The position numbers were made by a program, and so were the translations under genes. Below are positions 18,538 to 26,345 of a DNA stretch of 64,000 nt, piece by piece. Origin of the DNA: Pseudomonas bananamidigenes (lineage in GTDB: Bacteria; Pseudomonadota; Gammaproteobacteria; Pseudomonadales; Pseudomonadaceae); contig NZ_LRUN01000035.1 of assembly GCF_001679645.1 (NCBI RefSeq), positions 62,001-126,000 on the forward strand, read 5' to 3'. The notes beneath the pieces were generated by a model. That model was not told the DNA's origin. It worked only from the letters and a program-made list of their open reading frames with translations, and made no database searches. How positions within the stretch are numbered: position 1 is the stretch's first letter; each line of letters starts with the position of its first letter.

Positions 18538-19689
18538 ATGACCAGCCTCACGCCCAAAGACACCTTCGTCCCCGGACGTCTGCAACAGATGTCCACGCGC
18601 ATCGCCTTCTTCATCGCCGGGCTCGGCATCGCCGCCTGGGCGCCGCTGGTGCCTTATGCCAAGGCGCGGGCCGGGCTCGATGAAGGGACGCTCGGCCTGT
18701 TGCTGCTGTGTCTGGGTGTCGGTTCGATTCTGGCGATGCCGCTGGCAGGAGTTCTGGCCACGCGATTCGGCTGCCGGCGTGTAGCCACTGGCGGAACGCT
18801 GTTGATCTGTGCGGCGTTGCCATTGCTGGCGACGGTGTCGTCGATTCCGGCGTTGATCGCCACGTTGTTCATGTTCGGCGCCGGACTCGGCACGGTGGAC
18901 TCGACGGTGAACCTGCAAGCGGTGATTGTCGAGCGGGCCAGCGGCAAGAACATGATGTCGGGGTTTCACGGTCTGTTCAGCCTCGGCGGGATCGTCGGCG
19001 CGGCGGGCGTCAGCGGCCTGCTCGGTCTCGGGCTGACCCCTTTGGCGGCGATGCTGGTGGTGGTCGCGGTGCTGATCGCGGCGCTGTTCAAGGCTGTGCC
19101 GCACATGTTGCCTTACGGCAGCGAAAGCTCGGGGCCGGCGTTCGCGGTGCCTCACGGGATCGTGCTGTTCATCGGCGGCATGTGCTTCATCGTGTTCCTG
19201 ACCGAAGGCGCGGCGCTGGACTGGAGCGCGGTGTTTCTGGCCGAGGAACGCGGGATCGATACCGCGTATGCAGGCCTGGGTTACGCGGCGTTCGCGCTGA
19301 CGATGACGGCGGGTCGGTTGACCGGTGACCGGATCGTTCGCGCACTGGGAGCCACACGGATCATTCTGTTCGGCGGTCTGCTGGCGGCGACGGGATTGTT
19401 TCTGGCGACATTCGCGCCGGGCTGGGAAATCGCGCTGCTGGGTTATGCACTGGTCGGCGCCGGGTGTTCGAACATCGTGCCGGTGCTGTACACGGCGGTG
19501 GGTAAACAGACAGTGATGCCGGAAAGCATTGCAGTGCCGGCGATCACCACGCTGGGTTATGCGGGGATTCTGGCGGGGCCCGCAGTGATCGGGTTTGTCG
19601 CCCATGCCAGCAGCCTGAGTTTCGCCTTCGGCCTGATGGCGACCTTGCTGGTGGCGGTGGCGATCGGCGGCAAAGCCCTCAAGGTCTGA
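18538..19689 (+). CDS. MFS transporter (YbjJ-like)
   Basis: A 383-residue permease with twelve predicted helices in two halves. The N-terminal motif QQMSTRIAFFIAGLGIAAWAPLVPYAKA resembles the YbjJ/fucose-permease-like branch of the major facilitator superfamily. AAGGA seven bases before the ATG at 18538 fixes the start. The substrate is unknown. It is monocistronic, between a REPIN and a hairpin shared with fecA. Confidence 0.85.
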   Translation: MTSLTPKDTFVPGRLQQMSTRIAFFIAGLGIAAWAPLVPYAKARAGLDEGTLGLLLLCLGVGSILAMPLAGVLATRFGCRRVATGGTLLICAALPLLATVSSIPALIATLFMFGAGLGTVDSTVNLQAVIVERASGKNMMSGFHGLFSLGGIVGAAGVSGLLGLGLTPLAAMLVVVAVLIAALFKAVPHMLPYGSESSGPAFAVPHGIVLFIGGMCFIVFLTEGAALDWSAVFLAEERGIDTAYAGLGYAAFALTMTAGRLTGDRIVRALGATRIILFGGLLAATGLFLATFAPGWEIALLGYALVGAGCSNIVPVLYTAVGKQTVMPESIAVPAITTLGYAGILAGPAVIGFVAHASSLSFAFGLMATLLVAVAIGGKALKV

Positions 19690-19692
19690 ACC

Positions 19693-19723
19693 GGCTCGTC
19701 CCCACGCTCAGTGGGAACGAGCC
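19693..19723. terminator. Bidirectional hairpin between MFS gene and fecA
   Basis: The 13-bp stem GGCTCGTCCCCAC / GTGGGAACGAGCC has one mismatch and a GCTCA loop. It sits between two converging gene ends (19689 and 19732) and belongs to the GTTCCCAC repeat family. Confidence 0.65.
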
Positions 19724-19731
19724 GCGCGGGG

Positions 19732-22155
19732 TCAGAAACCGACGCTGGCCTGCACGAAGAACGTGCGCGGCGCACCGACATACATGCCCGAGTTGTTGTC
19801 ACTGGAGCGAGTGAAGTACTGCTTGTCGAAGATGTTTTTCACCCCGGCGCCGAGCTTCAGGTTCGACAGCTGCGCACCGAAGTCATAGCCGCCGCGCACG
19901 TTCCAGGTCATGTAGCCCGGAATGTCGCCGTACTGCCCGTCCGCCGTGCCTTCGGTGATGTAGTTGTTGCTGAAGCTGCCGTCGGCATTCACGCCGGTGC
20001 CCGGCGAGCGCTGTTTGGACTGAGCGAAACCGTCGATGTTGTAAGTCCAGCGGTTGATGTCGTAGCGCAGCCCGACGGTCGCCACCTGACGCGAGTAGAA
20101 CGGCAGGTCGCGGCCCTTGAAGCCTGGAATCTCGCCTTCATAGGTCGCGCGGGTGTAGGTGAAACCGGCGTTGGCGGTCAGACCATCGAGGCGCGGATCG
20201 AGCGCCGCCAGGTCGTAGCGCACCGAAGCTTCGATGCCCTGGTGTTTGGTGGCACCGAGGTTGGTCCAGCCCACGTCGTTGCTGATGTATTGCAGTTCAT
20301 CGTCGAAGTCGATGTAGAACAACGTCACTTCACCGCCCCACACGTCATCGTTGTAGCGGGTGCCGATCTCGTAGGTCTTGGCCTTTTCCGGCTCCAGACC
20401 ATTGGCGGTCTGGTCACCCGAACCGCCCTGCCCCAGCTGGAAATACTGCAGGCTGCCGAACGAAGTCTCGTAGTTGGCGAACAGCTTCCACGCATCCGAC
20501 AGGTGATACATCACGCTCAGCGCCGGCAGCGGTTCGTTGCTCTCGATGCTGCGGTTCTTCTCCGGTACGCGTTTGCCGGCGGTGTCGAGCACGGCGCGGT
20601 CGTGCCAGTCGGTGTTGATGTGCTCGAAGCGAATGCCCGGGGTGATGGTCCATTTGCCGACATCGATCTTGTTGTCGACGTAGACCGAGTTGGCCTCGGT
20701 GCCGCCGGTGCGGTCCTGGAACACGTGGCCGTCGGACGTCCTGGTGACTACCGGCTCATTGTTGACCAGCGCCAAACGGCTCGACTGCTCGTGCATCGCT
20801 TCTTTCAGGTAGCGGTAACCAACGCTGACTTCCTGAGTGGTCGAGCCGACGTCGAACACACGAGACACCCGCGGTTCGATGCCCAGGGTGTAGTAGGAAC
20901 GCGGGTACGAGCTCAGGGTTTTCAGGTCGCGGGCGGCGATGGTGCTGCCGCGGAAGCTGTCGGTGTAATAGGTCAGCACTTCGGCCTGGGTGCGTTCGTC
21001 GATCTGGCGGATCCACTTGAACGATACATCCTTGCGGCGGCCGCTGAAGTTGTCGTAGTCGCGCACGGAGTCGTACGGTTTGTCGTCGTACTGCTTCTGC
21101 GTCAGGCCGCCGGGCATGTCGGCGCTGGCATCGTAGTAATGGAAGTTGAGGCTGAAATCGTCCTGATCGGTCGGCGCCCAATGGGTCTTGAGCAGCACAT
21201 CGTCGATGTCGTTGCCATTGTTGCGTTCGCGGTAACCGTTGCCGTTCACCCCGGAATACAGCAGCGCCACGCCCATGCCGTTGTCGGCGGTGCCGCCAAG
21301 GAACGCGGTGTCGATGTGTTTCCAGCCGCCGTAGCGGGTGGTTTCCAGGGTCGTGCCGATTTCACCGGTGGCCTTTTCCGGGATGGCACGGGTCACGAAG
21401 TTGATCACGCCACCGACGTTCTGTGGCCCGTAACGCACGGAACCTGCGCCACGCACCACGTCGATGCTGTCGAGGTTGCCGGAGGAAATCGGTGCCATCG
21501 ACAGCTGTGGCTGACCGTAGGGTGCGAACGCCGCCGGCACGCCGTCGATCAGCACCGTGGAGCGCGGCGACAGACGCGACGTCAGGCCACGCACGCCGAC
21601 GTTCAGCGAGATATCGCTGCCACCGGTACCGTTGGAATCCTGCACCTGCACGCCCGGCACACGTTTGAGAACGTCACTGACGTTCATTGCGCCCTGCTCG
21701 ACCATGGCTTCGCGGCGGATCACCGTGCGCGCGCCGGGGTGGTTCTGCACCACGGCGGCATCGGCGTCGCCGAGCCAGTCGCCGACCATCTTGATATCGG
21801 TGACACCCAGCTCCAGCGGACCGTTGCTGGCCGCGGTCGGCGCTGGCGTCAGGGTCACAGAGCCTTCATTGATCTGATAGTCCAGGCCACTGCCCTGCAG
21901 CAACCGGCGCAGCGCGTCTTCCGGCGAAAGATTGCCATCGACGGCCGGCGCCTGTTTGCCCGCCACCAGATCCGGGCTGAAAAACACCTGCAGCGAGGTT
22001 TGCTGGCCCAGTTCGCTCAGGGCCTGGCCCAGTGGCTGGGCGCGGATATGAATGGCGTCGGCAGCGAAGGCCTGCGGCATCGCGGCGTTGACCGCCAGCG
22101 CAAGGGCCAGCGGCAGCCAGGGGGATTTTTTGTTGTTGGCAGAGGTGTTTTTCAC
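19732..22155 (-). CDS. fecA: Ferric citrate outer-membrane receptor FecA
   Basis: An 807-residue TonB-dependent transducer. The signal peptide is at about 1-32. The N-terminal STN signalling domain (about 33-105) contacts FecR, and the plug carries VGDWLGDA, RTVIRREAM and the long stretch around FAPYGQPQLS. The 22-strand barrel ends in F. These blocks match E. coli FecA closely, so iron(III) dicitrate is the likely ligand. The start is GTG at 22155. It is last in the fecI-fecR-fecA order, with signal flow from FecA through FecR to FecI. Confidence 0.93.
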   Translation of the reverse strand: MKNTSANNKKSPWLPLALALAVNAAMPQAFAADAIHIRAQPLGQALSELGQQTSLQVFFSPDLVAGKQAPAVDGNLSPEDALRRLLQGSGLDYQINEGSVTLTPAPTAASNGPLELGVTDIKMVGDWLGDADAAVVQNHPGARTVIRREAMVEQGAMNVSDVLKRVPGVQVQDSNGTGGSDISLNVGVRGLTSRLSPRSTVLIDGVPAAFAPYGQPQLSMAPISSGNLDSIDVVRGAGSVRYGPQNVGGVINFVTRAIPEKATGEIGTTLETTRYGGWKHIDTAFLGGTADNGMGVALLYSGVNGNGYRERNNGNDIDDVLLKTHWAPTDQDDFSLNFHYYDASADMPGGLTQKQYDDKPYDSVRDYDNFSGRRKDVSFKWIRQIDERTQAEVLTYYTDSFRGSTIAARDLKTLSSYPRSYYTLGIEPRVSRVFDVGSTTQEVSVGYRYLKEAMHEQSSRLALVNNEPVVTRTSDGHVFQDRTGGTEANSVYVDNKIDVGKWTITPGIRFEHINTDWHDRAVLDTAGKRVPEKNRSIESNEPLPALSVMYHLSDAWKLFANYETSFGSLQYFQLGQGGSGDQTANGLEPEKAKTYEIGTRYNDDVWGGEVTLFYIDFDDELQYISNDVGWTNLGATKHQGIEASVRYDLAALDPRLDGLTANAGFTYTRATYEGEIPGFKGRDLPFYSRQVATVGLRYDINRWTYNIDGFAQSKQRSPGTGVNADGSFSNNYITEGTADGQYGDIPGYMTWNVRGGYDFGAQLSNLKLGAGVKNIFDKQYFTRSSDNNSGMYVGAPRTFFVQASVGF

Positions 22156-22253
22156 GTCGTACGGAGTCCTGTGGATCGCATGAGTGTGCGGCCGTTAATG
22201 CAAACCAGTTGCAGTTGAACAGGAAGACGACGAACTCGAAAAAAACCTGAATG

Positions 22254-23237
22254 CTATTTTGAAATTATTTCCTGACTGCCGTCGGCAAGGGTTCGCACGG
22301 CTACCGGAAGGATATTCGGCAAGGCCTTGAGCAAGGCGTCGGTGTTATCGGATTTGAACACGCTGGTCAGACGCAGACCGGCCACGGCCGGGTTGGCGAC
22401 TGTCAGCGGCTTTTCGCGATAACGGGAAACCTCTGCGACGACTTCGCTGAGGCTGGCGTTGTTGAACACCAGTTTGCCGCTGCGCCACGCCGTCAGCTGC
22501 GCCGGGTTGACCGCATAGGCCCGGGCCACCACGCCATTGGTATCGACATGGGTGCCGAGGCCCGCCGTCAGGTTGATGAATTCGTTGTCCGGCGCATGAC
22601 GCCCCTGCACCCTGACCGTGCCCTGCTCCACGGCGACCCGGGTTTGCGTCACGTCGCGGCGCACATCGAAGCGGGTACCGGTGACCGTGATCTTTCCGCT
22701 TCCGGCCTCGACCACGAACGGACGCGAGGTGTCGTGTTCGACGCTGAACATCGCCTCGCCTTCGCTCAATTCGATTAGTCGTCGATCCTTCTCGAAACGC
22801 ACCTGCAAGCGGCTGCGGCTGTTGAGGTCGATCACCGAACCGTCCGGCAGCGCCACATGCCTGCGCTCGCCCAGCGCGGTGGCGAATTCGGCGGTGTAAC
22901 CCGCCGGGTGATTCAAGCCACTGAACAGGCCGAGCCCGAGCGCCACTGTGACCACGCAGGCCGCCAAGGCATAACGCAACAACGGGCGAGGTTCGCGCCG
23001 CGCTGGCGGCGTTTCGCACAGGGCCTTGAGACGCGGCGCCGGCAACAGGTCCGCCGCCGTCCACAAGCCTTGCAGCAACTGGAACTCATCACGGTGCTGC
23101 GGATGTTCGTTCAGCCAGGCCTCGAAATTGCGATATTGCTCGGCATCGATGGTCGGCTCCTGCAAACGCACAAACCAGCGTGCCGCGTCATCGCGCACCG
23201 TTGTTTGCCCGCACGCGCAATCACGAGTATCCATCAT
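22254..23237 (-). CDS. fecR: FecR-type anti-sigma regulator
   Basis: A 327-residue inner-membrane signal transducer. A cytoplasmic anti-sigma domain (1-90; AARWFVRLQEPTIDAEQYRNF) is followed by one TM helix (about 105-125), then a periplasmic FecR domain (HVALPDGSVIDLNSRSRLQV) and a C-terminal STN-contact segment. The ATG at 23237 has AGGA six bases upstream; the frame runs open to 23306 without support. It carries the FecA signal to FecI. Confidence 0.93.
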   Translation of the reverse strand: MMDTRDCACGQTTVRDDAARWFVRLQEPTIDAEQYRNFEAWLNEHPQHRDEFQLLQGLWTAADLLPAPRLKALCETPPARREPRPLLRYALAACVVTVALGLGLFSGLNHPAGYTAEFATALGERRHVALPDGSVIDLNSRSRLQVRFEKDRRLIELSEGEAMFSVEHDTSRPFVVEAGSGKITVTGTRFDVRRDVTQTRVAVEQGTVRVQGRHAPDNEFINLTAGLGTHVDTNGVVARAYAVNPAQLTAWRSGKLVFNNASLSEVVAEVSRYREKPLTVANPAVAGLRLTSVFKSDNTDALLKALPNILPVAVRTLADGSQEIISK

Positions 23238-23277
23238 GGAATGTCCTGTCCGGCCGGGGATGAAAAGACGCCGCGGC

Positions 23278-23778
23278 TCATGATTGCGCCCCGTCCAGGC
23301 GATCACGCAGATGCCGCAGGGTGCGGATCATATACTTTTCCACCATGTTCCTGGACAGGCCCAGGCGTTCGGCGATTTCCGCCTGGGTCAGGCCCTCGAT
23401 CTTCTGCCAGACGAAAATCCGCCGGCAGTTGAGCGGCAATTCGGTGAGCGCCTGTTCGATGGAATCGGCCAGCTGGATCGCATGCATGTAGTGCTCCGGG
23501 TCACCGTTCGGCGCCTCACCGAGATCAATCGCCTGCGACTCCATGGCGCCCCGCCGGTCCTCACGCCGATAACCGTCCACCGCGATGTTGCGCGCCGTCT
23601 GGTGCAGATACGCCCGGGGTTGCTGCACCGCCGAAGAGTCGGATTCGAGCACCCGCACAAAGGTGTCGTGCGCCAGATCCTCGGCCTGCGAGCGATTGCG
23701 CAGGCGTCGGGTCCAGGTGCCGATCAACTCTTCGTAATGCTCGAGAAAGCCGGGTCTGCGGGGCAGCATGGGGATCAT
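23278..23778 (-). CDS. fecI: FecI-type ECF sigma factor
   Basis: A 166-residue extracytoplasmic-function sigma factor. Region 2 (HYEELIGTWTRRLRNRSQAEDLAHDTFVRVLE) and region 4 (ALTELPLNCRRIFVWQKIEGL, then a helix-turn-helix QAEIAERLGLSRNMVEKYM) are both clear. It directs transcription of fecA. The start at 23778 is uncertain, because 23769 is also possible and neither has a strong ribosome site. It lies 40 bp upstream of fecR. A candidate Fur site lies upstream. Confidence 0.92.
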   Translation of the reverse strand: MIPMLPRRPGFLEHYEELIGTWTRRLRNRSQAEDLAHDTFVRVLESDSSAVQQPRAYLHQTARNIAVDGYRREDRRGAMESQAIDLGEAPNGDPEHYMHAIQLADSIEQALTELPLNCRRIFVWQKIEGLTQAEIAERLGLSRNMVEKYMIRTLRHLRDRLDGAQS

Positions 23779-23804
23779 TGCGGCGTGCTGAGGAAAGGGG
23801 CGTG

Positions 23805-23823
23805 AATAGTAATGCTTCCTATT
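23805..23823 (-). promoter_or_regulatory. Candidate Fur box upstream of fecI
   Basis: A 19-bp AT-rich imperfect palindrome with AATAG/CTATT ends lies 27 bp before the fecI start. The length and position are those of Fur boxes that repress fecIR under iron sufficiency. The match to the GATAATGATAATCATTATC consensus is only partial. Confidence 0.4.
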
Positions 23824-23954
23824 AAGCCGAAGCAATGGATTCCTCGAACCGCCAACGGAGCAGGCCTCGCCACTTTACAGTGCAGCGGATCTGGCACCGC
23901 GTGACCAAGGCAAGCCTCTCCCCTTGCAGTCAGAAGCGGCGTGGAACGGCGCGT

Positions 23955-25154
23955 TCACGACTCGAAGTGCATCTTGCGACACAGATACAGCCCCACCAGC
24001 GGCAAAACGATGAACGTCACGCCCAACAGCACGATTTCGCTGCCGGAGAACGACGACACCACCGAGTTGACGGCGAACGCCAATGCCATTTGCGAACAGG
24101 AATACACGGCACCGGCAGCACCTCGCTTGTCGGTAAACGGCGTCATGGAGATTGCCGAAGCGCACAACACGATGAAGGTGTAACTGAAAAAGACCCCCGA
24201 CACACTGACCAGAAACGATAACGTGAACAGCATCGAAAGACTGTTCAGCATCAGCAGCGAAGCACCGCAGCCCAGCAGAATGAACAGCCCCAGATGGATG
24301 ATTTTCATCATTCCATAGCGGCGGATCAGGCGCGGCAACATCGAGCGGCTCACCAGCAGGCCAGCACTGACCAGCGCCGTGATCCAGCCATAAAGCGTCG
24401 GCGAAAAGCCGAACTGATGTTGCAACACGAAGGGACTGGTCGCCGTGTACATCACAAAACAGGACATGCCGATGCCCGCCAGTGTGGCGGCGCAGACAAA
24501 CGTGGGATTGCGCAGGACAAACCGGTAATTGGCGAAGACATCACGGATGACGATGCTTTTGTTGCGATGCACATTGGTTTCCGGGCATTGCGCGGCGTAC
24601 ACCGTCCACATGCCGGCCAGCAGAATCGCCAGCGTGATGAAATTGGCCCGCCAGCCGAACCAGGTCTGGATGAAACTGCCGATGACCGGCCCCAGCACGA
24701 TCGACAACCCGGTGAACAAGGTGATGTAGGAACTGGTGATCGCATAGCGGTCACCGCGCACGATGTCCGAGAGCACGATCCTCGACAGCGCCAGACACAC
24801 GCCGCTGCCCACCCCCTGAATGAAACGCGCGGCCAGAAACGGTCCGATCTCGTTGAGCGAAGCGCCGATCAGATTACCGGCAATGGCAATGACGAGCCCG
24901 GTCAGCACTACCGGCTTGCGCCCGTAAATGTCACTGAGAGGGCCATAGACCAGGGCACTCAGGCCGACCCCGAACAGGAACACGGAAATCGACGATTGCA
25001 TCAGCGCCTGGGTGGTGTGCATCGCCAGCATCATCTGCGGCAACGCCGAGAGATGGATGTCGGTGCCGAGCAACCCCACCAGCAGCAACAGGGTCACGAT
25101 CGTCACGACCTTCAGTTCGGGCCGGGTCAGTTGGAAAGGTACGGTCGCAGTCAT
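23955..25154 (-). CDS. Bcr/CflA-type MFS exporter (hydrazine cluster)
   Basis: A 399-residue twelve-helix drug:H+ antiporter. Motif A is visible in GPLSDIYGRKPV, and the loop sequence GSGVCLALSRIVLSDIVRGDR is typical of the Bcr/CflA family, whose members export bicyclomycin, sulfonamides, dipeptides and cysteine. GAAGG upstream supports the ATG at 25154. It is the last gene of the five-gene minus-strand operon, 24 bp after the saccharopine-dehydrogenase-like gene, so it is the likely exporter of the cluster product. Confidence 0.88.
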   Translation of the reverse strand: MTATVPFQLTRPELKVVTIVTLLLLVGLLGTDIHLSALPQMMLAMHTTQALMQSSISVFLFGVGLSALVYGPLSDIYGRKPVVLTGLVIAIAGNLIGASLNEIGPFLAARFIQGVGSGVCLALSRIVLSDIVRGDRYAITSSYITLFTGLSIVLGPVIGSFIQTWFGWRANFITLAILLAGMWTVYAAQCPETNVHRNKSIVIRDVFANYRFVLRNPTFVCAATLAGIGMSCFVMYTATSPFVLQHQFGFSPTLYGWITALVSAGLLVSRSMLPRLIRRYGMMKIIHLGLFILLGCGASLLMLNSLSMLFTLSFLVSVSGVFFSYTFIVLCASAISMTPFTDKRGAAGAVYSCSQMALAFAVNSVVSSFSGSEIVLLGVTFIVLPLVGLYLCRKMHFES

Positions 25155-25178
25155 GGAAGACCTTCGGAACGATGGGAG

Positions 25179-26345
25179 TCAGAGGGGCACGTCGCGTGAC
25201 AGGGGCGACGAATTCACGGTGCATTTCACGTATCGACGGTACGCAGCGAGAAGTTCATCCGTCGCGTCGCGCTCGTAACACTCATGACTGAGAATGATCC
25301 CCGGTCGGCAGATGTCGGGAGTCTGTACGGCCCGCCACGCGGTCCACACGGCCAGGAAGCTGGTCAGTTGCGCCATGCCGGTCAGCCCGTTGGCCTCATC
25401 GAACGTGGAGACGATCCGGTGCGTTGCCTGCTCGCCGCAGGCCAGTTGTGCCACCACTTCGACGAAGCTGATGTCAGGGCGGTTGCGGGAAAGTCTGCCG
25501 TTGCGCACCAGAATGTCGTGCACCTGATCGCTGGCCGAAGCGCTTGCCCCCGGCGGCACATGCTCATCCAGCAAACCGAGGGCAATCAGATTGCGCACGC
25601 TGTCGAAGAACCCCGGCCAGCGTGCGGTCTGCTGCCTGATCGTCGCTACGGCGGCCACGCCGGGTGATTCGAGCAGGTAAGGCGACAGGCCGTCATGGTA
25701 GACGTCCAGCATTCCCACGCCTTCGACGAAACGGCTTTCCTTCATGTCGAACCGCAGGCAATACCCGAGACTGCCGTCGATCTTCACCAGCGCCTTGCGA
25801 TTGAGCGCCGGCAAACGGTCACCGAACAGCAAGTCGTAGTTGAGCGGCGGTTGTGGCTGCTGCGGCACACCGCCGCAAACCGCACTCAGGCTGACGATCG
25901 TCCCGGCAGCCGAGTTCGAGGCGAGATCGTGCATGAGGATTTCCACCAGACCCGGTTCCAGTCCGAAACCGAAAAACAGCGTCACGTCACGCTCCAGCAG
26001 GCGTCGATGCAGCGCCTGATGAGCGGTGAAATCGTCATAGAGCGGCCGGCCGAGGCTGACGTACACCGGGCGTTTCCTGAACAGTGCGTCATTGCGTTCA
26101 TCCGTGACAAAGGCAATGGTCGCCGGCCCGCTGAGGGCCAGCAGCACCACGTCCAGCTCCGCCGTGTCCAGATGGTCCATGACCTGCAGTGCCGGATGGG
26201 CCTGCTCGAGGTCACGCTTGAGCCTTGTCGCCTTGCGCTCGTCCAGGTCGTGGACGTGCAGGCGGTCGAAACCCAGTTGCCCGATGTGCAATGCCAGCGG
26301 GTAGCCCAGATTGCCGCAGCCGATCAGTCCGATGTTCTTGCTCAT
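25179..26345 (-). CDS. Saccharopine dehydrogenase-like NAD(P)-dependent oxidoreductase
   Basis: A 388-residue enzyme with an N-terminal Rossmann fold (KNIGLIGCGNLGYP, GxGxxG at residues 9-14). The downstream domain resembles saccharopine reductase/dehydrogenase, with GFGLEPGLVEILMHDLAS typical of that group. Its ATG overlaps the stop of the cupin/MetRS gene (ATGA). Saccharopine dehydrogenases split or form a secondary amine between lysine N6 and a 2-oxo acid. The predicted hydrazine adduct, lysine N6 linked to an amino-acid nitrogen, is a close structural analogue. Cleavage of that adduct to a hydrazino acid plus allysine is therefore my favoured inference; reduction of a hydrazone is an alternative. 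Confidence 0.8.
   Translation of the reverse strand: MSKNIGLIGCGNLGYPLALHIGQLGFDRLHVHDLDERKATRLKRDLEQAHPALQVMDHLDTAELDVVLLALSGPATIAFVTDERNDALFRKRPVYVSLGRPLYDDFTAHQALHRRLLERDVTLFFGFGLEPGLVEILMHDLASNSAAGTIVSLSAVCGGVPQQPQPPLNYDLLFGDRLPALNRKALVKIDGSLGYCLRFDMKESRFVEGVGMLDVYHDGLSPYLLESPGVAAVATIRQQTARWPGFFDSVRNLIALGLLDEHVPPGASASASDQVHDILVRNGRLSRNRPDISFVEVVAQLACGEQATHRIVSTFDEANGLTGMAQLTSFLAVWTAWRAVQTPDICRPGIILSHECYERDATDELLAAYRRYVKCTVNSSPLSRDVPL

Noticed and set aside
19711..22218. 835-codon open frame on the plus strand opposite fecA
   Set aside because: It is the complement of a clear FecA coding sequence, has no family features, and reflects high GC codon use.
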